A stretch of 64,000 nt of DNA from DASWIG01 sp965371445 (GCA_965371445.1 CBDUYN010000031.1:5360-69359); one strand, 5' to 3'; positions 53,044 to 61,909 are shown, counted from the first letter of the stretch. Made by a program: numbers and translations. The notes: generated from the sequence alone by a model not told the origin.

Positions 53044-53670
53044 TTGTCCGTCACTCTCGACATCTTCTCCGACTACGTGTGACCGTGGTGCTACCTCAGT
53101 ACCGTGCGTATTGAAACGCTCCGCAAGCGCTACGGCCTGAAGCTGCGCTGGATCCATTTTCCCCTCCACCCGGAGACGTCGCAAGAGGGTCTCGACCTCG
53201 ACGTCCTCTTCCGGGGCCGCGAGGCCCAGTACGAGGCCATGAAGGTCCACCTCCGGCAGGTAGCGGCCGAGGAGGGCCTGCCGCTCGCCGAACGCTCCCG
53301 TACCCACAACTCCCGCCTCGCCCAGGAGCTCGCCTGCTGGGCCGAGACCCAGGAGGGCGGCGAGAGGATCCACGACGCGCTCTTCGTCGCCTACTTCGTC
53401 GACGGCAAGGACATCAGCGACGTCGAGGTGCTCGTCGAGGTGGCCGAAGGAGCGGGCCTGTCGGGCGAGGAGGCTCGCCGGGTGCTCGGTGAGCGGAGCT
53501 TCCGGGCCGCCGTCAACCAGGACTGGCATCGCTCGCGCCTCTCCGGCGTTACCGGCGTTCCGACCTTCGTCGCCGGCCGACGGGCCGTCGTCGGTGCCCA
53601 GCCCTACGAGGCCCTCGAAGAGCTCGTCGTCCGCGCCGGCGCCAAGCCTCCGGCAGGCCGAATGGAATAA
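53044..53670 (+). CDS. FrnE/DsbA-family thiol oxidoreductase, probable selenoprotein (U-P-W-C)
   Basis: The gene reads from TTG at 53044 (AGGAG seven bases upstream) as MSVTLDIFSDYV, then TGA at 53080-53082, then PWCYLSTVRIETLRKRYGLK and on in the same frame to 53670: 208 residues, the usual FrnE length. The UGA replaces exactly the first cysteine of the family's CPWC active site. The rest is typical: HFPLHPETSQEGL, a central helical insert, and VTGVPTFVAGRRAVVGAQPYEAL with the cis-proline GVP. A stem-loop directly after the UGA fits a bacterial SECIS element. If Sec is inserted, residue 13 is selenocysteine. Without readthrough only a 12-residue peptide is made. A Cys-to-stop mutation is the alternative. 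Confidence 0.85.
53083..53135 (+). promoter_or_regulatory. Candidate bacterial SECIS element
   Basis: Immediately after the UGA, CCGTGGTGCT (53083-53092) pairs over all 10 positions (two G-U) with AGCGCTACGG (53126-53135). Inside it a small apical hairpin GCGT-ATTGAA-ACGC (53106-53119) places the loop about 28-33 bases after the UGA, within the usual distance. The loop contains one G, though not among its first two bases as in the common pattern. The structure is in coding sequence and may partly reflect codon constraints. Confidence 0.65.
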
Positions 53671-53758
53671 GATCTCCCGGAAGGCCGCAGGACCTCATGA
53701 ATCCCAGAAGCTCTTCGAAGTCTAAGACAAGGGGGGCTTCGGCCCCAAGGAGCTGAAC

Positions 53759-54715
53759 ATGTCCAGTCGTGAACTTGAATGCCCAGGCCGTAAGGAACCG
53801 CTGGCGGCGCTGGAGGAAGGCCGGCTGCCGCCGGAGGAGCGCGCGGACCTCGTCGAGCACTTAGGCGACTGCGAGGTCTGCTATGAGATCTACACGGAGC
53901 TTCTCCGCTTCTCCGAGGACGACGAGCGGGAGTCGCGGCCGACGGCACCGGCACCGGTGATCGCGCACCCGCGCTCCGTGTGGAATCAGCCGGGCTACCG
54001 CTGGGCGGCTGCGGCGGCGGTCCTGGTCGCGGTAATCTCCGTCCCGCTGCTGCGCCAGGTCCTGGGTGTCGATCCGGCGAGCAGCGCGGCGCTGACGGCG
54101 GCCTTCACTCCCCAGGGCTTGGAGGCGGCACGGCTAGGGGAGGACTGGGCTCAGCCGCCGTGGCGCACACTGCGCGACCTTGGGGAGGACCTCTCCGAAG
54201 CTCAGTCGAGCTTGCGGCTCGGCGCCCGGGTCGTCGACCTTCACCTGGCGCTGCGCCTCGGGGAGACGGACGCGGGAGTCCAACTCGCGAGCGAGATGGC
54301 CGTCTTCCTGGAACCGACGGCGCTCGCCGACCGTGCGGATCGCTATGTCCGGATCCTGGACCGCCTCGACGCGGAAGCGTCTCCCTCCGACCTGGTCCCT
54401 GCCGCCCAACAGGCCGAAGTGGACCTCGAGTCGGCGCTCGGCGAGGCGCTCGACGCGCGCGAATACCGCCTCGGCAAGCTGGCCGAGGCGGGACGCCTGG
54501 CTGCCCGTACCGGGAATGCGGGCTTCTTTGACGACCGGGCCCGACGGCGGCTCTACGAGGCGTTGTTGGAAGAGCTTGGAGCGAACGCCCCGCAGGAGCT
54601 GCGAGAAGCCGTCGAGCGCATCCGAGATCAGGGCGTCGAGGCTTCCGAGCTCCCGGCGTTGGAGGACCTCTTCGAAGAGATGCTCAGGAGACGCGGCTCC
54701 GGCGCCGGCGGGTGA
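53759..54715 (+). CDS. Anti-sigma-factor-like single-pass membrane protein
   Basis: A 318-residue protein. The N-terminus has the zinc-finger anti-sigma pattern in reduced form (LVEHLGDCEVCYEIYTELL: H-x3-C-x2-C), one transmembrane helix near residues 80-100 (WAAAAAVLVAVISVPLLRQVL), and a helical periplasmic domain of about 200 residues. No sigma factor gene is adjacent. Function inferred from the N-terminal motif and topology only. An AAGGAG lies 10 bases before the start. Confidence 0.6.
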   Translation: MSSRELECPGRKEPLAALEEGRLPPEERADLVEHLGDCEVCYEIYTELLRFSEDDERESRPTAPAPVIAHPRSVWNQPGYRWAAAAAVLVAVISVPLLRQVLGVDPASSAALTAAFTPQGLEAARLGEDWAQPPWRTLRDLGEDLSEAQSSLRLGARVVDLHLALRLGETDAGVQLASEMAVFLEPTALADRADRYVRILDRLDAEASPSDLVPAAQQAEVDLESALGEALDAREYRLGKLAEAGRLAARTGNAGFFDDRARRRLYEALLEELGANAPQELREAVERIRDQGVEASELPALEDLFEEMLRRRGSGAGG

Positions 54716-54786
54716 TCCGACTCTTCGTCGGCCAAGCCGACGGCGGATCCCAAATCGCCCGCGAACGACCGATGGAGGCACCGGAG

Positions 54787-55143
54787 ATGGACGAGAGACC
54801 CGACGAATTCACCCTGTACGACCTGCGCGTCGAGGTCGTGGGCTGCCACGGCGAGATGGTCTGCGACCACAAGCTCGGCGACTACTTCGAGCTCTCGGGC
54901 GAGAACCTCTCCCTGCCGCCCGGACAGAGCTTCCCCATCTACCCCCTGGCGGCGCTCCTGCCGCTCCTGCCGGCCAAGCAGCGCGAGACCCACCCCAACG
55001 ATTGGATGACGACCGACACCGACGTCGCCTGCCCCGACCCACATTGCGGCGCTGTCTTTCGCATCACCCGCACCGGCAAGACGACCTTCCGCCACGGCGA
55101 GGTGACCCGGGTACCGCTCCCCGGCAAGGACGGCGGCGAATGA
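54787..55143 (+). CDS. TIGR04076 family protein
   Basis: A 118-residue protein with the family signature LYDLRVEVVGCHGEMVCDHKLGDYFEL, LPPGQSFPIYPLAALLPLLPAKQR, NDWMTTDTDVACPDPHCG and FRITRTGKT. Function unknown. Start at MDERPDEF is favoured by GGAGG at a spacing of about eight; an ATG five codons upstream is possible. Its stop overlaps the next start as ATGA. Confidence 0.85.
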   Translation: MDERPDEFTLYDLRVEVVGCHGEMVCDHKLGDYFELSGENLSLPPGQSFPIYPLAALLPLLPAKQRETHPNDWMTTDTDVACPDPHCGAVFRITRTGKTTFRHGEVTRVPLPGKDGGE

Positions 55144-56207
55144 GCGTCCCCCGCGTCGAGCTTGCCGAAGGCTACTCGATCGCCCGGATCCTGAACGGCG
55201 GCTGGCAGCTCTCCGCCGGTCACCGCGCCGCGGCGATCGACGTCCGCGACGCTGTCGACGCCATGACGCGGCTCTCCGAGGCGGGTTTTACGACCTTCGA
55301 CTGCGCCGACATCTACACCGGCGTCGAGGAGCTTCTCGGACGCTTCCTCAAGAGCTACCCGCGGCCCCGGGAGATCCAGGTCCACACCAAGCTCGTGCCC
55401 GACCGAAGCGCCTTGCCGACGCTGGATCGGCGTTACGTCGAGCATATCGTCGACCGCTCCCTCGCACGGCTGGGCGTCGAGCGGCTCGACCTCGTCCAGT
55501 TTCACTGGTGGGACGATGAGGTCCCAGGTCTCCTCGACGCCATGGGATGGCTCGACGAGCTCCGGGAGGCGGGCAAGATCCGGCTCCTCGGAGCCACGAA
55601 CTTCGACGCCGTACACCTTCGCCAGATCGTCGACGCGGGGATTCCGGTCGCGGCGCACCAGGTCCAGTACTCGCTTCTCGACCGGCGTCCGCGGGGGGAG
55701 ATGACCGAGCTCTGCGCGGAGCACGGGATCCATCTCCTCTGTTACGGCTCGCTGGCCGGAGGGCTCCTGACGGACCGCTACCTGGGCCGCGGCGTGCCAA
55801 GCGCCGAGCCCGAGAACCGGTCGCTGGTCAAGTACCGGCTGATCGTCGAGGAATTCGGCGGCTGGGAGCTCTTTCAGGAGCTCCTGGCGGCGGTACGGCA
55901 GGTGGCGGCGAAGCACGGCACGAGCGTCGCCAACGTGGCGGTGCGCTTCACCCTCGACCAGGCGGCGGTCGCCGGGGCGATCGTCGGGGCGTCGAGCGCC
56001 GAGCACGCCGACTCGAACCTGCGCACCTTCTCCCTGGCCCTCGACGACGAGGACCGCCGCCGCCTCGGGAGCGTCCTCGAGCGGAGCCTGGGTCCCACGG
56101 GCGCCGTCTACGGCCTCGAACGCGTCCCCCGCGGACGCCACGCGGTCATCATGAAGACCGACCTCAACCGCCTGGAAGCGATAGACCGGGCCGGCTCTTG
56201 CTTTTGA
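55140..56207 (+). CDS. Aldo/keto reductase
   Basis: A 355-residue AKR: GGWQLSAGHRA, TTFDCADIYTGVEELLGRFLK (active-site D-x3-Y), VHTKLVP (catalytic Lys region), LDLVQFHWW, KIRLLGATNFDAVHL, YSLLDRR, and NVAVRFTLDQAAVAGAIVGASSAEHADSNLR for NADPH binding. Coupled to the TIGR04076 gene. Substrate unknown. Confidence 0.92.
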   Translation: MSVPRVELAEGYSIARILNGGWQLSAGHRAAAIDVRDAVDAMTRLSEAGFTTFDCADIYTGVEELLGRFLKSYPRPREIQVHTKLVPDRSALPTLDRRYVEHIVDRSLARLGVERLDLVQFHWWDDEVPGLLDAMGWLDELREAGKIRLLGATNFDAVHLRQIVDAGIPVAAHQVQYSLLDRRPRGEMTELCAEHGIHLLCYGSLAGGLLTDRYLGRGVPSAEPENRSLVKYRLIVEEFGGWELFQELLAAVRQVAAKHGTSVANVAVRFTLDQAAVAGAIVGASSAEHADSNLRTFSLALDDEDRRRLGSVLERSLGPTGAVYGLERVPRGRHAVIMKTDLNRLEAIDRAGSCF

Positions 56208-56251
56208 TCATCGGATATGGTACTATCGCTCTCCGACAGACATTCCGACAG
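56198..56251 (+). promoter_or_regulatory. Promoter and direct repeats upstream of the glycyl radical operon
   Basis: TTGCTT (56198-56203), 17 bases, TACTAT (56221-56226) resembles a sigma-70 promoter overlapping the 3' end of the aldo/keto reductase gene. CCGACAG occurs twice just downstream (56233-56239 and 56245-56251), 12 bases apart, near the expected transcript start: a possible operator. Confidence 0.5.
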
Positions 56252-56270
56252 TTCTACAAGGAGAGATGCC

Positions 56271-59198
56271 ATGACTCCTGCCAAGTTGAACACCGGCGGT
56301 ATTCCGGTCGACCTGGGCATGGCGGCACCGCCGCCGCCCGCGAACGAGGGAAGAAGCGCTTTCCCGATCCCGAACGACGACTTCCAGAAGGTGAAGTCCT
56401 TGCAAGACCTCGCTTTAAGCGACATCACTCTCGACGACTATCCCCAAGTCAAGAGATGGCGGGAGCGTCTCTTCGATCCGGAATGGATCCCCGAGGTCTG
56501 CGACGAGCTGCCCCGGCTCTACACCGAGTACGTCCGCCGCGGTGAAGCCCAGGCTATGTCTTCCATGACGCGCCGTGCCCACGCCTTGAAACACGTGTTC
56601 ACGCACAAGACCCCCATCGTCCGGGCGACGGACCTCCTGCCGGGCCAGACCACGACGAGCTTCGTGGGTCCGGTGATTTATGCCGACGCCTCCGTCGCCT
56701 CGACCGTCTGGCCCGAGCTCAAGACCATGGCGACGCGGCCGCTCAATCCCTTCAAGATCAAGCCGGAGGTGGCCGCGAGGCTCAACAAGGAGATCTTCCC
56801 CTACTGGATGGATCGCCGCATCGTTCACGAGGTGGCGCGCTACAGCGACTACGATACCGACGACTACAAAGACGACGTCGCCGACCCGGTCGACGCCGGC
56901 CGCTACAACGGCGGCCCCTCGGTCGACCCGCCGCTCAAGAAAAGAGCGGGCGAGACGCCGAAATGCCAGGAGCTGATGGAGCGCGTCTTTTTCTACCTGA
57001 GCGACAAGTACGGCGCGGTCTCCCACACGGTCACCGACTTCGAGCGCCTCTTCCGCTACGGTTTAAACGGCCTGACGGCCCAGATGCGCCGCGACGTCGA
57101 CGAGGAGGTCGCGAAAACGCCCGCGGAGGTGGAGCTCCTCGAAGCGGTCATGACCGTCATGGAGGGCGTCGTCGTCTACGCCTCCCACCTGGCCGAGGAG
57201 GCCGAGCGGGTGGGAAACGCGGAGCTGGCGCGGATCTGCCGCAAGGTCCCCGCGGAGCCGGCCGAGACCCTGCACGAGGCGATGGCCGCCGCATGGATCC
57301 TCTATCACCTCCTGCTCCAGGAGAACTCCAACTTCGGGTTCTCCGTCGGGCGGCTGGACCAGGTTTTGAACCCCTACTACCTGGCGGATTGGCGAAAGCT
57401 CGACGGGGAAGAGGAAAAAGAAGCCTACGTTCGCCGCGCGGTGGAGATGGCCTGCCACTTTTTCCTCCACTGCTCGGACCACGTACCCCTCTCTCCGGAG
57501 ACCTCGGAGGTGCTCTTTGCCGGCAGCGGCTCGAACCAGGCCTTGACCGTCGGCGGCACCCGCTTCGAGGACGGTCAAGCCGTCGACGCGGTCAACGACA
57601 TGACCTACGTCATCCTGAAGGCCACCGAGATCCTTTCGATTCGCGATCCCAACGTCCACGCCCGTTACCACAAGGAGGTCCATCACCGCGACGCCGAGGG
57701 CAACCCCCTGCCGGCGGACGTGATGGATCCGTATCTGCAACGGGTCTGCCAGGTCAACGTCCTGACCCGGGCGACCCCCGCCATCCACGGCGACGCCGCG
57801 GTGGTCCCCGCGATGGCCGACTACTACCGGTCCTTCGCCGGGGTCGAGGCGGAAGAGGCCCTGGCCGACGCGCTCGACTACGCCTCGATCGGCTGCATCG
57901 AGCAAAACGCCGCGGCCAAGCACTACGGTCACACCGGCTCGACGCTGCTCGTGTTGATGAGCGTCCTGGAGCTGACGCTCTTCGGCGGCAAGCACCGCAG
58001 CTCGGGCACCGGTCCCAAGGACCTGAACCTCTTCTACGACACCCCGGAGCACACCACGCCGCCGCTCGTCGAGATGAAGTCGATGGACGATTTTATCGCG
58101 GCGTTTCAAAAACAGCTCGACGACATGGCCCGCCACACGGTGCAGTGCAACAACTACCTGGGACGCTTCCTGCGCGAGGTCAGGCCTTCGCCGCTCCTCT
58201 CGGGCCTCTTCGTCGGGCCGACGAACCTCCCGGGCGAAAGCGGGGCCTCGTTCAAAGACGTTTCCTACGGCGGCGCCAAGTACAACTCGGCCGGCGTCGC
58301 GATCATCGGCCTTGCCGACGTCATCGATTCCTTTTGCGTCGTCGATGCGCTGGTCTTTTCCGGCAAGATGACCGCCGAGGAGCTCCTGGAGGCGATGGCC
58401 GCCGACTTCGACCCAGCTTCGAAAAACGGCTCCAACTTGAGCGACGAACGGCTCCGGGAGATCGTCGAGATGATCCGGCTGGCGCCCAAGTACGGGGCCG
58501 GCGTCGAGACGGAGGGTCCCTACAACAACGAGACCGCCCTCAAGTACACGAAGCTCCTGACCAAGATGATCCAGGACACTTACTTCCAGTACCGCACGCA
58601 TCGCGGCGGCCGCTACCTGCCGGGTTACTGGAGCATGACCAACCACGCCGGCTTTGGCCTCCTCACCCGAGCGACGCCGAACGGCCGGCGCTCCAGCCAG
58701 GCTTTCGCGAGCGGCATCACCCCCTGCGCGGGCGTCGTCAAGGCCAACGGCGACCCGGTGCTCATCCTCGACCACATCCTCTCCGTGGCGTCGGTCGATT
58801 CGAGGACGGTGCAAAACGGCTACACCTACAACCTGAGCCTGACCACCCGGGACCGGAGCCACTTCCAGGAAGACAACGAGCTTTTCTCCCGCTATATGAA
58901 GACCTTCCTCGACAACGACGGCGTCCTGGTCCAGCTCTGCATCACGTCGATCGAGGAGTTCGAAAAGGCCCACGCGGCGGCCAACGACGTGGAAAAAGCG
59001 CGCAAGGACGGCGCCAGCCAGGCGGAGCTCGACCGGGCGGCGGCGGCGCTCCTGCCTTACAAGGACCTCATGATCCGGGTAGCGGGCTACTCGGCCTACT
59101 ACGTCACCTTGAGCCCGGAGATGAGGCGAGAGATCATTCGCCGCTCGAACTTCGACCTGGTCAAGGGCGAAGAGCAGCACAGCGTCAACGCTTTCTGA
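56271..59198 (+). CDS. Glycyl radical enzyme of unknown substrate
   Basis: A 975-residue member of the pyruvate formate-lyase superfamily, about 100-200 residues longer than most. The catalytic cysteine is Cys542 in DYASIGCIEQNAAAKHYGH, followed at +2 by Glu544, as in the decarboxylase/lyase/dehydratase GREs rather than PFL itself. The radical site is Gly939 in MIRVAGYSAYYVTLSPEMRR, 36 residues from the end. Other family landmarks: ENSNFGFSVGRLDQ and RFLREVRPSPLLSGLF. It needs anaerobic activation by the SAM enzyme two genes downstream. The N-terminal 80 residues include a Pro-rich PPPPANEGR segment. AAGGAG lies before the start. It matches no GRE whose reaction I can assign. Confidence 0.92.
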   Translation: MTPAKLNTGGIPVDLGMAAPPPPANEGRSAFPIPNDDFQKVKSLQDLALSDITLDDYPQVKRWRERLFDPEWIPEVCDELPRLYTEYVRRGEAQAMSSMTRRAHALKHVFTHKTPIVRATDLLPGQTTTSFVGPVIYADASVASTVWPELKTMATRPLNPFKIKPEVAARLNKEIFPYWMDRRIVHEVARYSDYDTDDYKDDVADPVDAGRYNGGPSVDPPLKKRAGETPKCQELMERVFFYLSDKYGAVSHTVTDFERLFRYGLNGLTAQMRRDVDEEVAKTPAEVELLEAVMTVMEGVVVYASHLAEEAERVGNAELARICRKVPAEPAETLHEAMAAAWILYHLLLQENSNFGFSVGRLDQVLNPYYLADWRKLDGEEEKEAYVRRAVEMACHFFLHCSDHVPLSPETSEVLFAGSGSNQALTVGGTRFEDGQAVDAVNDMTYVILKATEILSIRDPNVHARYHKEVHHRDAEGNPLPADVMDPYLQRVCQVNVLTRATPAIHGDAAVVPAMADYYRSFAGVEAEEALADALDYASIGCIEQNAAAKHYGHTGSTLLVLMSVLELTLFGGKHRSSGTGPKDLNLFYDTPEHTTPPLVEMKSMDDFIAAFQKQLDDMARHTVQCNNYLGRFLREVRPSPLLSGLFVGPTNLPGESGASFKDVSYGGAKYNSAGVAIIGLADVIDSFCVVDALVFSGKMTAEELLEAMAADFDPASKNGSNLSDERLREIVEMIRLAPKYGAGVETEGPYNNETALKYTKLLTKMIQDTYFQYRTHRGGRYLPGYWSMTNHAGFGLLTRATPNGRRSSQAFASGITPCAGVVKANGDPVLILDHILSVASVDSRTVQNGYTYNLSLTTRDRSHFQEDNELFSRYMKTFLDNDGVLVQLCITSIEEFEKAHAAANDVEKARKDGASQAELDRAAAALLPYKDLMIRVAGYSAYYVTLSPEMRREIIRRSNFDLVKGEEQHSVNAF

Positions 59199-59218
59199 AT
59201 GCGAAGGAGGAACAGGCC

Positions 59219-59875
59219 ATGCACGGTGGATATCCCTGCTTGACGCAGAACTTCAACACGGTCATGACGCTCGGCGCGAGGCAAGGACGAGTCGACGGGC
59301 TCCTGGAGCGGGCCGGCGCCAAGCTCCTCGCTCACGGTCTTGCCGTGGCATTGAACGTCGGATTCGGTTTCGTCATGCGCGGCAGCCTCCTGTCGCGCCA
59401 GCGGGGCCGGCGCGCCGAGGAGTTCTTTCGCGAGAACTTCGAGTTCATCGACCCCGAGGCTCCCGGCGGCCACCGCTACTACCAGGGGAAAATCCTCATC
59501 CGAACGGACAAGCCCGAGGACGACATGAACGTCCTGCTGAAGTTCTGCCCGGACCCGGATGCGATTTTCACCGGCGGAGCGCTCGGCGCTGTGAAGAAAG
59601 CGCTTCTCGGCACCGCGCTCGACGGCACCGCCGTCATCGCGACGGAGGTCCTGACGGAGGAGGAGGCGGACCGGCGCGTCCGGGACCCCGAGCAGGTGGA
59701 CCTCGTCATCAGCTTCAAGGACGTCAAGACGATCGTCGGCCTCGTCGGCCGGGCGGACCTCGACATCGGCACGCTCCTCCTGGAGAACGTGGTGAGGATG
59801 AAGGGCAACATCGGGCACCTCTTCAAGTTCGGGGCGATCGGCGTCAACATCCAGATGGCCCTGGGCCTGGCCTGA
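59219..59875 (+). CDS. SCP2 sterol-binding-domain protein in the glycyl radical operon
   Basis: A 218-residue protein between the GRE and its activase. The C-terminal half fits the SCP2 fold: VDLVISFKDVKTIVGLVGRA and DLDIGTLLLENVVRMKGNIGHLFKFG match the 'is-x-x-Dl-x-x-l-x-G-x-x-d-x-x-x-x-l...g-l-x-x-x-G' pattern that forms a hydrophobic ligand tunnel. The N-terminus (QNFNTVMTLGARQGRVDGLLERAG) is specific to this protein. It has an AAGGAGG ribosome site and is 20 bases from the GRE stop. It probably presents or carries a lipid-like substrate or product. Confidence 0.75.
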   Translation: MHGGYPCLTQNFNTVMTLGARQGRVDGLLERAGAKLLAHGLAVALNVGFGFVMRGSLLSRQRGRRAEEFFRENFEFIDPEAPGGHRYYQGKILIRTDKPEDDMNVLLKFCPDPDAIFTGGALGAVKKALLGTALDGTAVIATEVLTEEEADRRVRDPEQVDLVISFKDVKTIVGLVGRADLDIGTLLLENVVRMKGNIGHLFKFGAIGVNIQMALGLA

Positions 59876-59903
59876 AGCGCGTGCGCCCCGAGGAGAAGCT
59901 CCG

Positions 59904-60809
59904 GTGAGAGAAAAAGCGCTCGTCTTCGACGTCAAGCGCAACTGCAGCGAGGACGGCCCGGGCATCCGCACGACGGTCTTTTTCAAGGGTTGCCCTCTCT
60001 CCTGCGTCTGGTGCCAGAACCCCGAGGGGATCGGCCGCACCCCAACGCTTTCGTTTCGGCGCGCTGCCTGCGAGCCTTCCCGGTGCGGCGCGCCCTGTGT
60101 GGAAGCCTGTCCGAAGGAGGCGGCCTTGAGGCGCGTGAACGGCTCGATCGTTCTCGACCGCGAGGCCTGCAACCGTTGCGACCGTTGTCTTGAGGTCTGT
60201 CCGACCGGGGCGTTTCGGCCGACGGGCTATGAGGTCACGATGGAGGAGCTCCTCTACAAGGTCTTGATCGACAAGCCGTTTTTCAAGGCCACTCTCGGCG
60301 GCGTCACCGTGTCTGGTGGCGAGGCCACCCTGCAAATGAGCTTCGTCTCCCGTTTCCTGATGGTGTTACAGGAGGAAGAGATCCACACGACGCTTGAGAC
60401 CTGCGGCTTTTTTGACTTCGAGCGCCTCGAGCAGCTCCTCTTACCGCATCTGGATCTCGTCTACTTCGACCTCAAGCTCTTCGACGAGGACGCGAGCCGG
60501 CGCCATACCGGCCGCTCGAACGCCCTCATCCTTCGCAACTTCGCCCGGCTGCTCGCGGTGGCACGGGTCCCGGTCGTGCCGCGCATCCCCCTCGTCCCGG
60601 GGATCACCGACACGGAGGAGAACCTTGCGAACCTTGCCCGGTTCTTGAAAAGTCACGGGGCGACGAGCTTCTCGTTGATGCGCTACAACCCGCTCTGGGT
60701 CGACAAGCTTCAGGACCTGGGGCTCGAACCCCGGTATCAGCACCGCAGCTTCATGTCGAAAGAAAGGGAGAGAGCTTGTGTAGAGTACTGCCACCAGACG
60801 ACGCGCTAG
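59904..60809 (+). CDS. Glycyl radical enzyme activase (radical SAM)
   Basis: A 301-residue activase. The radical SAM cluster site is GCPLSCVWCQNPEG (C-x3-C-x2-C), followed by an inserted pair of 4Fe-4S ferredoxin motifs (CEPSRCGAPCVEACP, CNRCDRCLEVCP), as in activases of the HpdA/CutD/BssD type rather than PFL-AE. TVSGGEATLQ matches the SAM-binding GGE motif. It abstracts hydrogen from Gly939 of the GRE. GTG start with GAGGAG upstream. Confidence 0.95.
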   Translation: MREKALVFDVKRNCSEDGPGIRTTVFFKGCPLSCVWCQNPEGIGRTPTLSFRRAACEPSRCGAPCVEACPKEAALRRVNGSIVLDREACNRCDRCLEVCPTGAFRPTGYEVTMEELLYKVLIDKPFFKATLGGVTVSGGEATLQMSFVSRFLMVLQEEEIHTTLETCGFFDFERLEQLLLPHLDLVYFDLKLFDEDASRRHTGRSNALILRNFARLLAVARVPVVPRIPLVPGITDTEENLANLARFLKSHGATSFSLMRYNPLWVDKLQDLGLEPRYQHRSFMSKERERACVEYCHQTTR

Positions 60810-60849
60810 CGCTCTTTTGCCCCGTCATCGTTCGAAGAAGGAGACCGCC

Positions 60850-61416
60850 ATGGTCCAGGTAGACCTGCCCGCAGCGTTTGCGATCGGCCAAATCTACGCC
60901 CTCCTGTCGAGGGATTACCTGAAGAAGGAGGAACGAAAGTTCACCAACCGGCTCCTCGGCCCCTTCAACTTCTACATGTCGACCATGTTCGCTCCGGTCG
61001 GCATGTTCCTGCTGATCGGATGGCCGACCTGGGAGATCATGTACACGAGCGGCTGGGCCGAGAACCCCTTCAACCGACCCCTGGTGGCGGGGTTCTACGT
61101 CGCCTTTGCCATCGTCATGATCCTGCTCGGCAACGTAGGGTTCATTCTCGCCCATCACTGGTACCTGAAGGGCCGTGATCGCTGGGTGATGGTGGGCGCC
61201 GTCCTCGGGGTCGCCGTGACCCTCCTGCCCTTCGTCCTGCGCTGGGGGATCTGGATGAAGGTCGGGACTTTCGGCGAGATTGAGGCCGGCGGCGGCTATT
61301 CCTTCTGGGATCCGCCCTTCTTCCACGGCTGGGCTTTCATCATGACGTACATGGTAGTGGCCACGGTGGCGATGGGCCTCTGGTTCAAGCGTGTCGGGAA
61401 CCGTTTCGAGCTGTAG
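60850..61416 (+). CDS. Four-helix membrane protein in the glycyl radical operon
   Basis: A 188-residue integral membrane protein with helices near residues 45-62, 80-102, 112-132 and 158-178, and a cytoplasmic N-terminus with KKEERKF. A His pair (LAHHWYLKGRD) and FHGWAF at a helix end are suggestive of metal or haem contact but not diagnostic. AAGGAG precedes ATG and the gene is 40 bases after the activase, same direction. No family recognised. It could be a transporter or membrane anchor for substrate or product of the GRE. Confidence 0.7.
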   Translation: MVQVDLPAAFAIGQIYALLSRDYLKKEERKFTNRLLGPFNFYMSTMFAPVGMFLLIGWPTWEIMYTSGWAENPFNRPLVAGFYVAFAIVMILLGNVGFILAHHWYLKGRDRWVMVGAVLGVAVTLLPFVLRWGIWMKVGTFGEIEAGGGYSFWDPPFFHGWAFIMTYMVVATVAMGLWFKRVGNRFEL

Positions 61417-61582
61417 CGGAGCAGATCGACCGGTATCACGCCTCGGCGGCGAGAGCTCCGGACCGGATTCCATCCCATCCGCGACGAAGAGCGGCTCCGA
61501 GAGCCGGTTCGGCAAGCGGCCGGTCGGGGTCGAGGCCAACCGCGGCACTTTCCGATGGCTGCCCTTTTGTCCGGGAGGATCG

Positions 61583-61750
61583 CGGACATTTAAGACTTGC
61601 CCGTCTTTTGCTTGCGGCCAAGACCGAGCAAGTGACGCTGGGCCGTCTTTTGCCGCGGCCCAAGAGCGTCCAATCCAGAAAGGGAAGTCTTTTGCCCAGG
61701 GCAAAAGACTTCCAATCGGCGTTGGTTCGGCTTTTGCCCTGGGCAAAACG
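61583..61750. repeat. Four imperfect 42-base tandem repeats with palindromic cores
   Basis: Units start at about 61750, 61708, 61666 and 61624 on the minus strand. Each contains a variant of GTCTTTTGCCC, and one core is the palindrome GTCTTTTGCCC-A-GGGCAAAAGAC. Read in the one open minus frame the units give FAxGKR-type 14-residue blocks, but no start or ribosome site accompanies them, so they are treated as non-coding. Confidence 0.65.
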
Positions 61751-61909
61751 GCAGCCTTGCAGCATTTCGTTTTACACTTCCGGGCCAAAGGCTCGCCAGT
61801 GAGTCCGAAAAAGGCGTTTTGCCCGACCGAAGACATCCCTGGGCCGTCAGATCGAACCGATTTGCGCGCCAATGAGGAAAACCTCATGGGTTCAAACCAT
61901 TTCTTCAGA

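Noticed and set aside
53104..53670. DsbA-like gene starting at the GTG at 53104
   Set aside because: That start has no ribosome site and removes the first beta strand and both active-site positions. The frame upstream of it matches the family except for the UGA.
57063..59180. A 700-codon open frame on the minus strand opposite the glycyl radical enzyme, and similar long antisense frames elsewhere
   Set aside because: They are mirror products of high-GC codon bias. The plus strand has complete family motifs, a ribosome site and operon partners; the antisense products are Arg/Gly/Val-rich with no recognisable domain.
61436..61765. Minus-strand protein made of FAxGKR 14-residue repeats
   Set aside because: The frame just follows the 42-base DNA repeat, has no ribosome site, and the same repeat core occurs in non-coding gaps.
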